Of a DNA stretch of 64,000 bases, positions 53,721 to 61,467 are shown in pieces. The stretch is from contig OZ251497.1 of the NCBI GenBank assembly GCA_965242735.1, positions 248,001 through 312,000 of the forward strand, written 5' to 3'. The stretch's first letter is position 1, and every line of letters begins with the position of its first letter. The notes below the pieces were generated by a model, which ran no database searches, had not been told where the DNA came from, and worked only from the letters and a program-made list of their open reading frames with translations. The position numbers and the translations under genes are program-made. This DNA is from G958295645 sp965242735. Lineage in GTDB: Bacteria > Gemmatimonadota > Gemmatimonadetes > Longimicrobiales > Gaopeijiaceae.

Positions 53721-54293
53721 TCAGCGTCTCAGAACCTCGGCCAATCCGGCCAAGAACGCTGGGTCGCCTTCGGGGACGGGTCCGACCCAGCTGAAGTAGA
53801 CGACTTCGTCGCGGTCGATCAGGACCGAAGTCGGCAGGCCGCGCGCCCGGAACACGTCTTGCGACTTGGCGTCCGGATCCAGCGCGATGTCGTACTCGAT
53901 GCCCATCTCCGCGACGTATTCTTGGACGGCGTCCAGGTCGGCGCGACGGTCCACGGACACGCCGATCACGCGAAGGCCGGCGTCGCTGTGTTCTCGGTGC
54001 AGCGCTTGCAAGTACGGCGTTTCTTCGCGGCACGGGTGGCACCAAGTGGCCCACAGGTTCACGAGCAGCACGTCGCCCGCGTAGTCTTGCAACGACACGG
54101 GTGGGCCGCCGCCCAGAGGTTCCGCGACGAAGGCGGGGGCGGGGTCGCCGCGACGGAGAGGCAGGCCGTCGGGCTGGGCGCAACTCCATCCCGCGAGCGC
54201 GAGAAGGAGACAAGCGACCGTCGCGAGCCCCCCCGGCGGCCGCGTCCGAGCAACGCGCCGCGGCGGAGCGCAGAGCCTGGGGCGTCGCTTCAC
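53721..54293 (-). CDS. TlpA/ResA-like thioredoxin-fold protein
   Basis: A 190-residue exported thiol-disulfide protein. The N-terminal membrane anchor is LATVACLLLALAGWSC, possibly a weak lipobox, and the AhpC/TSA-like thioredoxin fold carries WATWCHPC with Cys85 and Cys88. The downstream cis-Pro loop is RGLPTSVLIDRD. The family reduces apocytochromes or other periplasmic thiols, which would suit the cytochrome c operon nearby. The GTG start overlaps the stop of the hydrolase gene (54290-54293). Redoxin-type peroxidase activity is the alternative. Confidence 0.85.
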   Translation of the reverse strand: MKRRPRLCAPPRRVARTRPPGGLATVACLLLALAGWSCAQPDGLPLRRGDPAPAFVAEPLGGGPPVSLQDYAGDVLLVNLWATWCHPCREETPYLQALHREHSDAGLRVIGVSVDRRADLDAVQEYVAEMGIEYDIALDPDAKSQDVFRARGLPTSVLIDRDEVVYFSWVGPVPEGDPAFLAGLAEVLRR

Positions 54294-56191
54294 CTCGGGT
54301 CCACGAACTCCGTGGCGAACGGCCCGACGCCATGGACCTGGACCACGGTTTCGCCTTCGGCCCACATGAACGCGGGAATCCCGGCGGCGACGACGAGGTA
54401 GCTTCCCGGCCCGTATTCGACAGCGGCCGCGCGGTCCATCGTCTCGCCCAGACCGACGAAGAAACGCCCGGAGAGGACCGTCATGTGCTCGTCGACGGGG
54501 TGCGTGTGCGGCGGCATCTCGAAGCCGTCGCCCACTTGAAGGCGGAACGCGAAGGACTCGCCGGGCTCGGACGGCTCGCCGTACAAGGAGACAATGCGCA
54601 TCCCGTCGCCGTAGTCCTCCCAGTCGAGCGAGTCGCCGCGGTGGAAGACGGCCCCGGCGGGGACGCGCTCGGGCTCCGGATGGCCTGCCGCGTCAGCGTC
54701 GCGCCGACCCGGCGGCAACGCGCCTGTGCGGAGGTCGCGCTCGCGCTCCGCCGTCTTCAATATCCAGTCCGCGATGAGTTCCATCGACTCCACGGACCAC
54801 GTCTCGTCGATGGTTGCGTACTCGCTGGGCGCTCCGGTCTCGGCGCGCTGGAACAGGTGGTTGTGATCCGGCAGCAAGTGGGTTCGCCAGACCGTGTTGC
54901 CGCCTCGCTTCAACGCGGCTGCGATCTCGGTGAGGTTCTCGTCGGCGGGGACCTGCAGGTCCTTGCCGCCGGCGACCGCCAATACCGGCACGGTCACGCG
55001 CTCGAGAAACGCCGCCGGTTCGTGCACGAGGAAATAGCGAAACCAAGGCGAGTTGATCTGCCTCACTTCCGTGGCGACGGCGCGCTCGAACGAGGCGCTG
55101 TCGGTGACGCCTGCCTGTGCGCGTTCCTCGGGCGTCGCCTTCTCCAGATGGGCGCGCACCAGCGCCTCCATTTGGGGCGCGGACGATTCCGGGTCGTCAT
55201 GGGTCTTCAAGACGGCGAAAAGCTCGCTCTGCAACTCGCGCGTCGCGGCGAGCCGCGCTTCGGACATGCCCGCCGCCCGCCCGATCAGCTCGGCCTGGGC
55301 GTACAGGATGCGCTCGCCGTTCACGCCCGGCCCGGCCATCAGCACGATGTAGGCGACGTGGTCGGAGGCCACGGCGACCATCGGCGCGATCAAGCCGCCC
55401 TCCGAGTGGCCGGCCAAGCCGATTTGGTCCGGGTCCACGTCGTCTCGGCCCAGCAGGTAGGCGATGCCGGCCAGCACGTCCGAAGCGAAGTCCTCTGAAG
55501 TGGCGGCCGCAAAGTTGCCCGTGGACTGGCCTACGCCCCGGTCGTCGAAGCGCAGCACGGCGATGCCGCGCCGCGTCAGATGGTCGGACAGGACCAGGAA
55601 CGGGCGGTGGCCCAGCAGTGCTTCGTCGCGGTCCTGCGGACCGGAACCCGAGATGAGGATCACGGTCGGGAACGGCCCGCCGTCGCGCGGCCGGGTGAAG
55701 GCGCCGGCGAGGACATGGCCGCCCTCGGGATTCGGATAGGTCACCTCTTCCGCCAAGTAAGGAAACGGCTCCTCGGGGTCTTGGGGACGCCGCGCGGCCG
55801 CGTCGGCCTCTGCCTCGGACGTCCGCTCCAGGCGCAGAGGCATCGGGGCGCCCATCTGCGTGAACGTGCCGTCGATGGCCGCGCCGTCTTCCGACAGGGT
55901 TCCCTCGAACGACGCGCCGACCGACGGCATCGTCATCGTCAGCTTCGATCCGTCCACCTCGACGGTCTCGACCGGAATCTCGGCATTGCCTTGGTCGATG
56001 GAATGGAGCGTCGCAGCCAGGCCGTCGCCGTCGCGGGTCACGTCGAATCGCAAGCGCAGCGTGACGCCGGCCCCCGGCACGTCGAGGCTGCCCAACCAGG
56101 CGCCGACGAACGAGTCCGGCGCGTCGGGTGCTTGGAGGCCCCCGGCGCCGAGCGGGACGAAAGCGAGAAACAGCAATGGGATTCGCTTCAT
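54290..56191 (-). CDS. Exported alpha/beta hydrolase fused to a C-terminal cupin domain
   Basis: A 633-residue exported protein in three parts. Residues ~20-125 are a beta-rich DUF3887-like N-domain (GAWLGSLDVPGAGVTLRLRFD). Residues ~140-500 are an alpha/beta hydrolase with FDDRGVGQSTG, the nucleophile elbow GHSEGG (Ser263) and LLPDHNHLFQ carrying the catalytic His. The last ~115 residues are a cupin, with PPHTHPVDEHMTVLSG carrying three His and one Glu as metal ligands. A DUF/hydrolase of this kind is common in Gemmatimonadota; the cupin fusion is not. The cupin could be a separate gene fused by loss of a stop. The substrate is unknown. TlpA is coupled downstream by a GTGA overlap. Confidence 0.85.
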   Translation of the reverse strand: MKRIPLLFLAFVPLGAGGLQAPDAPDSFVGAWLGSLDVPGAGVTLRLRFDVTRDGDGLAATLHSIDQGNAEIPVETVEVDGSKLTMTMPSVGASFEGTLSEDGAAIDGTFTQMGAPMPLRLERTSEAEADAAARRPQDPEEPFPYLAEEVTYPNPEGGHVLAGAFTRPRDGGPFPTVILISGSGPQDRDEALLGHRPFLVLSDHLTRRGIAVLRFDDRGVGQSTGNFAAATSEDFASDVLAGIAYLLGRDDVDPDQIGLAGHSEGGLIAPMVAVASDHVAYIVLMAGPGVNGERILYAQAELIGRAAGMSEARLAATRELQSELFAVLKTHDDPESSAPQMEALVRAHLEKATPEERAQAGVTDSASFERAVATEVRQINSPWFRYFLVHEPAAFLERVTVPVLAVAGGKDLQVPADENLTEIAAALKRGGNTVWRTHLLPDHNHLFQRAETGAPSEYATIDETWSVESMELIADWILKTAERERDLRTGALPPGRRDADAAGHPEPERVPAGAVFHRGDSLDWEDYGDGMRIVSLYGEPSEPGESFAFRLQVGDGFEMPPHTHPVDEHMTVLSGRFFVGLGETMDRAAAVEYGPGSYLVVAAGIPAFMWAEGETVVQVHGVGPFATEFVDPR

Positions 56192-56496
56192 TTCGGGCTT
56201 GCTCCTGCTTCGTGCGGGGTTGCTCGCAAGGGCCGCGTGCGTTTGCGAGACGGACAAGAAATCTACGCGGAGCGCCCGCGTTTTCTTCGCGGAGAGATGC
56301 GCGGCCCGGATGCCCCTGCATTTGGCTGGGCGGCACCATCTCTTCCATGAAGGACCCGGCCTGCGCCGCACGCCCAGCAGCTGCTCATGCTGGAGCTTCA
56401 GCGCCTGGTTCGCGGCCCCTCTATTCCGTCGGACGCCGGCGTCGCGCCGCCAATCCGCCCACGGCTTGCTGGCCACGCTCAGGTTCGCGAGCCGCT
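56192..56496. other. Gap with repeat copy, no gene seen
   Basis: Between the hydrolase start and the DUF3052 stop lie 305 bases. They contain a duplicate of the last 14 bases of the DUF3052 gene, described as a repeat. The hydrolase promoter should be here. I see no other gene. Confidence 0.4.
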
Positions 56497-56510
56497 CTAC
56501 TCCGTCGGAC
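56407..56510. repeat. Imperfect direct repeat containing a stop codon (period 75 bp)
   Basis: ggttcgcgg.cc.ctctattccgtcggac at 56407-56434 recurs at 56482-56510 as ggttcgcgagccgctctactccgtcggac. The second copy covers the stop codon and final codons of the DUF3052 gene (minus strand); the first is the outlying copy. Confidence 0.65.
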
Positions 56511-56913
56511 GATCTTCCCGGCGATGCACGAACCGCAATGCGGACCAGTCGTCGTCGATTGCGCACACCTTGTTGTCGACGAGGCCGCCTTCCAGACCGG
56601 CGCGCCGCACGTCGGAATCGCGCACGTCGCCGGCAAGGGGACTGCTCCTCTTCGGCCAAGCGAGCCAGAGGCCGCCCGTCCACTTGAGCAGGGGCCGAAG
56701 CCGTTCGACCAAGCCGGCCAGCGCGGCCAAGTCCGGCACGAACGCCACGACGACGTCGTAGCTTCGCGGCGCCGCCAAGCTGTGGTCCACGACCACTGCC
56801 GGGTCGAGCTTCAACGCTTCGGGGAAGCTGTCCGGGGCTTGGCGCCAGCCGACCCGGTGGCCGCGAGCGATGCCGAGCTTCTTGGACAACGGGGTATCCG
56901 CGTGGGTCGTCAC
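56497..56913 (-). CDS. DUF3052 family protein
   Basis: A 138-residue protein of the DUF3052 family. The signature is visible as LKWTGGLWLAWPKRSSPLAG, then RRAGLEGGLVDNKVCAIDDDWSALRFVHR. The N-terminal part is a short basic domain followed by YDVVVAFVPDLAAL, resembling a small Rossmann-like fold. The family is found alone in many bacteria and its function is unknown. It is divergent from the propeller lipoprotein gene at 56998. The 3' end is part of a direct repeat. Confidence 0.85.
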   Translation of the reverse strand: MTTHADTPLSKKLGIARGHRVGWRQAPDSFPEALKLDPAVVVDHSLAAPRSYDVVVAFVPDLAALAGLVERLRPLLKWTGGLWLAWPKRSSPLAGDVRDSDVRRAGLEGGLVDNKVCAIDDDWSALRFVHRREDRPTE

Positions 56914-56997
56914 TGGCTACGTTCCGGTGGGCGTTTCGCGCGTCGGCGTCTTCGGGGCGCCGCGTCCCTTGTACCCAAGGAACATAAGGAGATGGCC

Positions 56998-57906
56998 ATG
57001 GGCCGCAGCGAAGCGGAGGCGAGTCTGCGCAGGCGCGAACGCAAGCCAAGCGAAGGCGGCCACCCATGTCCAGCGAATCCGGCGGAGCGGCGAGCGGGTC
57101 GCGCCGCCAGGACGGCGCTGGCGTGCTTCGCGGCGCTCTCGGTCGTCGCGTGCGGCGGCCCCGACGACCCGGACAGCGACCCGGCGACAGACCACCCGGA
57201 CAGCGACGTGGCGGCGGGCGGCCTGGACGGCCCCGACGTCATGCTTTCCGCCGTGACCGAGCCCGCCTACACGGTGGGCGAGGCCGTGGGCGAGGACTGG
57301 GAGCTTCTGGGAAGGGTGGCGTCTCTTTCGTTCGACGACGCCGGAAGTCTGTACCTCTTCGACGCGGGCGCGCAACGAATCGTCGTGGTCGGACCGGACG
57401 GAGAGTTCGCGAGGTTCGTCGGAGGACCGGGCGAGGGACCGGGCGAGTTCGACGAGGCCTCGGCGATGGCCGTGTTGCCGAGCGGGCGCATCGCGGTCTT
57501 CGAGTTCGGACTGCCGGGCACGTTCGAGATTTTCGAAGCGGACGGCACGTTTGTCGAGTCCCTGTCGGTGGACGCCACTTCGGAAATGGCCATGCCGCCT
57601 GCGATGCGCGAAGCGATTGAACGCCAAATCGAAGAGATGACGTTTCCGGACGGGATCCCCGTCGTCGCGGGCTTGGCGGCCGATCGGGAGGGCCGCCTGT
57701 GGATTGAGCGCTCGAGCCAGGACAGAGTGGAGGACGGGCCCATCGACATCGTCACGCCCGACGGCGGTTACGTCGGCACGCTCGGGCCGGACGGGCCTCG
57801 GTTGCCCAACGCGTTCGGTCCCGCCGGACTGATGGCGTACTTGGTCGAGGACGACTTGGGCGTCCAGACCGTGCGCGTGATCCGGCTGGCATCCTTGGAC
57901 CGCTGA
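56998..57906 (+). CDS. Six-bladed beta-propeller lipoprotein with internal deletion
   Basis: A 302-residue protein with an Arg-rich N-terminus, a lipobox (ALSVVAC) and part of an NHL-like beta-propeller. Blade strands include LYLFDAGAQRIVVVGPDG, VGGPGEGPGEF and LWIERSSQD. Comparison with the next gene shows both share a start (SAVTEPAYTVG against SAVTEPVYEVG) and an end (VQTVRVIRLA against VQTIRVVRLV). About 145 residues present in the neighbour are missing after VESLSVDAT. The propeller is therefore incomplete. ATG 56998 is chosen because AAGGAG is six bases upstream; ATG 56992 is the alternative. The neighbour begins five bases after its stop. Confidence 0.75.
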   Translation: MGRSEAEASLRRRERKPSEGGHPCPANPAERRAGRAARTALACFAALSVVACGGPDDPDSDPATDHPDSDVAAGGLDGPDVMLSAVTEPAYTVGEAVGEDWELLGRVASLSFDDAGSLYLFDAGAQRIVVVGPDGEFARFVGGPGEGPGEFDEASAMAVLPSGRIAVFEFGLPGTFEIFEADGTFVESLSVDATSEMAMPPAMREAIERQIEEMTFPDGIPVVAGLAADREGRLWIERSSQDRVEDGPIDIVTPDGGYVGTLGPDGPRLPNAFGPAGLMAYLVEDDLGVQTVRVIRLASLDR

Positions 57907-57911
57907 TTTCC

Positions 57912-59258
57912 ATGCGATCAAGGGTCTTGGTTGCGCCGACGGCGACTTTGGCGCTCGTCGCCCTCTGGGCCTGCGGCGGCGCGGACGAGCCGGGTGGCGG
58001 TTCAAGCGACGTCGCGTCGTCGCTCGGCGGAAGCCCGCCAGATGTGGACATGTCGATTTCCGCCGTGACGGAGCCCGTCTACGAAGTGGGCTCGGCCCTG
58101 TCCGGCGAAGACTGGGAGCTGTTCTCGCGCGTCACGTCCGTGTTCTTCGACGACGGCGGCAACTTGTTCGCGCTGGACGCCGGATCGCAGCGCCTCGTGG
58201 TCGTGGACCCGGCGGGCGGCCTGTCGCGGATCGTCGGGCGCCGAGGCGGAGGTCCGGGCGAATTCGAGGGCGCGGCCGCCGCTGCGCTGTTGCCCGACGG
58301 GCGACTGGCGGTCTTCGAGTTCGGTCGGCCAGCCCTGTTCGAGATCCTCGCCTCCGACGGCACGTCCTTGGAAACGGTTCCGGTGGACCTGCGCCGGACG
58401 GCGGCGCCTGCGGCGCGGATGTTGCCGCTTCCCGGCGGGCGGCTGATTTCAGCCGGCGGGCCGCGCACGACGGAGACATCCAGCAATGGCAACGAGACGG
58501 CCGGGCCGACTTGGCCGGCGCCCGACGGCCGGCGTCCCATCGACCTCTATTTCTTGGACGGTGCTGATCCACGGGCGGCCTACCAGGCTTGGGGACTTCC
58601 GCCAACCGAGCAGTTGGATCCCGTCGAGATCGAGAGCGGCAACACGATTCGCACCCGCCTTCCGCGGGCGTTCGAGCCCGGGTTGCACTACGACGTAATG
58701 CGGGACGGCCGAATTGCCGTGGTCGATTCCATTGGCTATCGCGTCAAGTTCGTGACCGCGGACGGCGTTGTGGACGGACATTTCGAACGCCCGATTCAGC
58801 CGTTGCCGGTGACCGAATCCATGAAGGACGCGTTCCGCGCGCACGCCATGGCGGCATTTGACGACGACGCATGGCTCTATTGGGCGGTGCTGCGCGATGC
58901 GATGGACGCGAGCGATCTCTTAGGATCGTCAGCCGAAGTGGAGATGCCCCCCGAATGGCGAGAGATTTTCGTCCGAGCCCTCTTCGGCGCGATCTTTCCC
59001 GACGTCGCGGCGGTCATTGCCGGCATCGCCGTCGACTGGGAAGGCCGCATGTGGATCGCGCGGACCGGCCCAGACGGCGTCTCCGACGGCCCGACAGACA
59101 TCGTAGATCCGGACGGCGCCTACCTGGGCACGCTGGCGGCGGATGGCCTCCGGACCCCGACCGCCTTCGGCCCCGGCGGCCTCCTGGCCTATCTCGAGAA
59201 GGACGACCTGGACGTGCAGACCATTCGCGTCGTCAGGCTCGTGGCGCTGGAACCGTAG
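57912..59258 (+). CDS. Six-bladed beta-propeller lipoprotein
   Basis: A 448-residue exported lipoprotein (lipobox LVALWAC) with the six-bladed propeller seen many times in Gemmatimonadota and Bacteroidota genomes. Blades show LFALDAGSQRLVVVDPAG, VGRRGGGPGEFEG, RIAVVDSIGYRVKFVTADG and MWIARTGPDG. These proteins are thought to bind ligands or partners at the cell surface; no enzymatic residues are assigned. It is a full-length paralogue of the preceding gene, so the pair arose by tandem duplication. Confidence 0.85.
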   Translation: MRSRVLVAPTATLALVALWACGGADEPGGGSSDVASSLGGSPPDVDMSISAVTEPVYEVGSALSGEDWELFSRVTSVFFDDGGNLFALDAGSQRLVVVDPAGGLSRIVGRRGGGPGEFEGAAAAALLPDGRLAVFEFGRPALFEILASDGTSLETVPVDLRRTAAPAARMLPLPGGRLISAGGPRTTETSSNGNETAGPTWPAPDGRRPIDLYFLDGADPRAAYQAWGLPPTEQLDPVEIESGNTIRTRLPRAFEPGLHYDVMRDGRIAVVDSIGYRVKFVTADGVVDGHFERPIQPLPVTESMKDAFRAHAMAAFDDDAWLYWAVLRDAMDASDLLGSSAEVEMPPEWREIFVRALFGAIFPDVAAVIAGIAVDWEGRMWIARTGPDGVSDGPTDIVDPDGAYLGTLAADGLRTPTAFGPGGLLAYLEKDDLDVQTIRVVRLVALEP

Positions 59259-59261
59259 CCC

Positions 59262-60284
59262 GTGTGCGCGGCCGTAGGGAGCTTGGCCATGGGGACTGTG
59301 TGGGCCATAGGGTTTGCGTGGGCCATGCCGGCGCAGACCCTTGACGACGCAGCCGCGGCCAGCCACACGGCCGTGGCCGAGTCGTCCGCCGTCCAGGGTG
59401 GCGCGGCAACGTTCACCTGGGGCTTCACGGGGCACGAAATGGCCGCGCGGGCAGCAACCCGGGCGTTGCCGCGCTCCATGCCCCCGTTCTTCCTGGACGC
59501 GGGCGACCAGCTGGTGTACCTGAACCCCGAGCCGGACCGCTGGCGCGTGCAGGAGTCCGTGGAGATGAACGAGGCGTTCGCGTACGACCACTACGTCGAC
59601 CTCGAGAACGTTCCCGAGGGCGCCCTGGACGCGCCCGACCGATTCTCCTACTTGAGGTTGCTCTACGAGGCCGGGCTCGAGCGCCCCGAGCGGCACGCCG
59701 GCTTTCTGCCCTACCGGATCGTGGAGCTGCATCAGCGTCTCGCCAGCCTTTGGTGCCGCTGGCGCAGCGAGCAGGACCCGCTCCGCCGGGAATGGCTGGA
59801 ACAGCGCATCGTCAACGACGCCGGCGTGTTGGGCCACTACGTGACGGACGCGTCCCAGCCGCACCACACGACCATCCACTTCAACGGGTGGAGCGCCGAC
59901 GTGCCCAATCCCGAGGACTACACCCGCGACAACGGCTTCCATTCGCGCTTCGAGCGGCACTTCGTCGAGGCGCACGTGACGCAGGCCGACGTGGAGTTGC
60001 ACATGAGGGCGGGGGAGCCGGCTTGGATCAAGGCGCGGGCGGCCCAGGCGGCGAAAGACGTCCCGCAAGCAGTCCGGGACCACATCGAGGCGTCGCACGC
60101 CGAGGTTGAGACGCTCTACCGGATCGAGCGGGAAGCCGGCTTCGAACCCCATCTCCCGGCGCAAGCCGCCGCTCGAGACTTTGCCGCCATCCGCTTGGCG
60201 GCCGGCGCCGACATGCTCGCCGTCCTTTGGCTCGCGGCGTGGGCAAGCAGCGCAGAGGACGGAGACGAGTCCGGGCTGCGCTAG
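59262..60284 (+). CDS. Exported S1/P1 nuclease-like zinc protein
   Basis: A 340-residue protein with a signal (GTVWAIGFAWAMPAQT) and the trinuclear-zinc layout of the S1/P1 nuclease and phospholipase C superfamily. The mature N-terminal WGFTGHEM motif (W53, H58) is followed by YDHYVDLENV, NDAGVLGHYVTDASQPHHTT (His and Asp zinc ligands) and NGFHSRFERHFVEAHV. The enzyme could cleave single-stranded nucleic acids or phospholipids in the periplasm. The GTG at 59262 is the first start; ATG at 59289, just before the signal peptide, is as likely. Confidence 0.75.
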   Translation: MCAAVGSLAMGTVWAIGFAWAMPAQTLDDAAAASHTAVAESSAVQGGAATFTWGFTGHEMAARAATRALPRSMPPFFLDAGDQLVYLNPEPDRWRVQESVEMNEAFAYDHYVDLENVPEGALDAPDRFSYLRLLYEAGLERPERHAGFLPYRIVELHQRLASLWCRWRSEQDPLRREWLEQRIVNDAGVLGHYVTDASQPHHTTIHFNGWSADVPNPEDYTRDNGFHSRFERHFVEAHVTQADVELHMRAGEPAWIKARAAQAAKDVPQAVRDHIEASHAEVETLYRIEREAGFEPHLPAQAAARDFAAIRLAAGADMLAVLWLAAWASSAEDGDESGLR

Positions 60285-60293
60285 GAGGCGCTG

Positions 60294-61010
60294 ATGGATT
60301 CCAAGGCAACCGCTCAACTCGGAGAAAACCGCATGGTCTCGTGGTCCGGTCACCCTGAGGATCTTCTGGGCCCGCTCAGTCGAGCCGAGAGGAACGCGGC
60401 GCCTTCCATCTTGTATGGTCGGGGTCGCAGAGAGCTTCTCGCCACGGCCCCGCGCGTCGCCGTCGTGGGGTCGCGACGCGCTTCCGGCGACGGCTTGGCC
60501 CGCGCGTCCGAGATTGCGGAAGAGCTGGTCGACGCCGGCGTCGTCGTCGTGAGCGGCCTGGCTCTCGGCATCGACACGGTGGCTCACCAGACTGCGATCG
60601 ATTGCGGCGGAAGCACGATCGCGGTCTTGGCGACTGGGCTGGAGCAGTATGCCACGTCCCGCAACCGAAAATTGCAAGACAAGATTGGCACCGACCACTT
60701 GCTGTTGTCGCAGTTCTCCGGAGGCACGACGGTCCATCGTAGCCACTTCCCGCGTCGCAACAAGATCATGGCCCTCGTCGCCGACGCCACGATCATCGTC
60801 GAAGCACAGGAGAAGAGCGGCACAATCCATCAAGGTTGGGAAGCGATACGCTTGGGCAAGCCCGTATTGTTTCCGGAGTTCTTTGCCACGAAGGCGCCTA
60901 CATGGACTAAGGAGATGATTGACTATGGAGCCACCGTTCTGGGGTCGAAGACGCTGGAGCTGGTAATGGACGAATTGCCCTACAGGAGCACTGAGTCGTT
61001 TGCCTTCTGA
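60294..61010 (+). CDS. DprA/Smf-like Rossmann protein
   Basis: A 238-residue protein with the DprA/LOG core: RVAVVGSRRAS (residues ~54-64), VVVVSGLALGIDTVAH, TIAVLATGLEQY and SHFPRRNKIMALVADATIIVEA. It lacks the N-terminal SAM/HhH and C-terminal winged helix of the competence protein. This size is typical of DprA-like proteins that sit beside phosphoribosyltransferase genes; the next gene is a broken one. G+C is clearly lower than in the neighbours. It binds single-stranded DNA or a nucleotide ligand by family analogy; the real role is unknown. Confidence 0.82.
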   Translation: MDSKATAQLGENRMVSWSGHPEDLLGPLSRAERNAAPSILYGRGRRELLATAPRVAVVGSRRASGDGLARASEIAEELVDAGVVVVSGLALGIDTVAHQTAIDCGGSTIAVLATGLEQYATSRNRKLQDKIGTDHLLLSQFSGGTTVHRSHFPRRNKIMALVADATIIVEAQEKSGTIHQGWEAIRLGKPVLFPEFFATKAPTWTKEMIDYGATVLGSKTLELVMDELPYRSTESFAF

Positions 61011-61367
61011 AGTTGCAAAATTTGGATCTGCGTTCGTCTATCGTCCGGGTCCCGAAAATCCAGACGACGACAAGGAGACGAAGATGGCTCGTCAATTTAC
61101 GCTTGATATCAAGTATGGGCGCAAGGACATGTCACGTGCGGCAGACGCTTGCATGAGAGAATCACGGTTTTGGACGACGTGATCACTCGAGGAGCTACGC
61201 TATTGGCTTGCGTCATGCAGTTGCGCAAGCATTTTCCTGACGCGACGGTTCGCGGATTTGCTCTCGTTCGCACCAAGGATACGCCGAGAATCAGGCAGTT
61301 GTTTGATCCCGAGGAAGACGGAACGATTACACTGGACGAGGACGAACGACTCGAACGCAATCCGTGA
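61000..61367 (+). pseudogene. Decayed phosphoribosyltransferase of a DprA-PRTase pair
   Basis: Two frames carry the two ends of one gene. The first (from TTG 61000) reads VAKFGSAFVYRPGPENPDDD ... QFTLDIKYGRKD and stops at 61182. The second (ending at 61367) reads RITVLDDVITRGATLLACVM, the PRPP-binding loop of type I phosphoribosyltransferases, then FPDATVRGFALVRTKDTP and a DGTITLDEDERLERNP tail. Intact members are over 200 residues and have ~100 residues between these parts. Here the middle is deleted and the frame is lost near 61150. The start overlaps the DprA-like gene by 11 bases. An active product is not expected unless the sequence has an error. Confidence 0.72.
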
Positions 61368-61467
61368 TTCTTTGGGGTGCGCATTTAGGCATGACCGTTG
61401 CAACCGGCGGCCGGGCGAACGCGCCGTATTGCGCCGGCGGCGTCGGAAGAGCGCCGAGCCGGACGAG

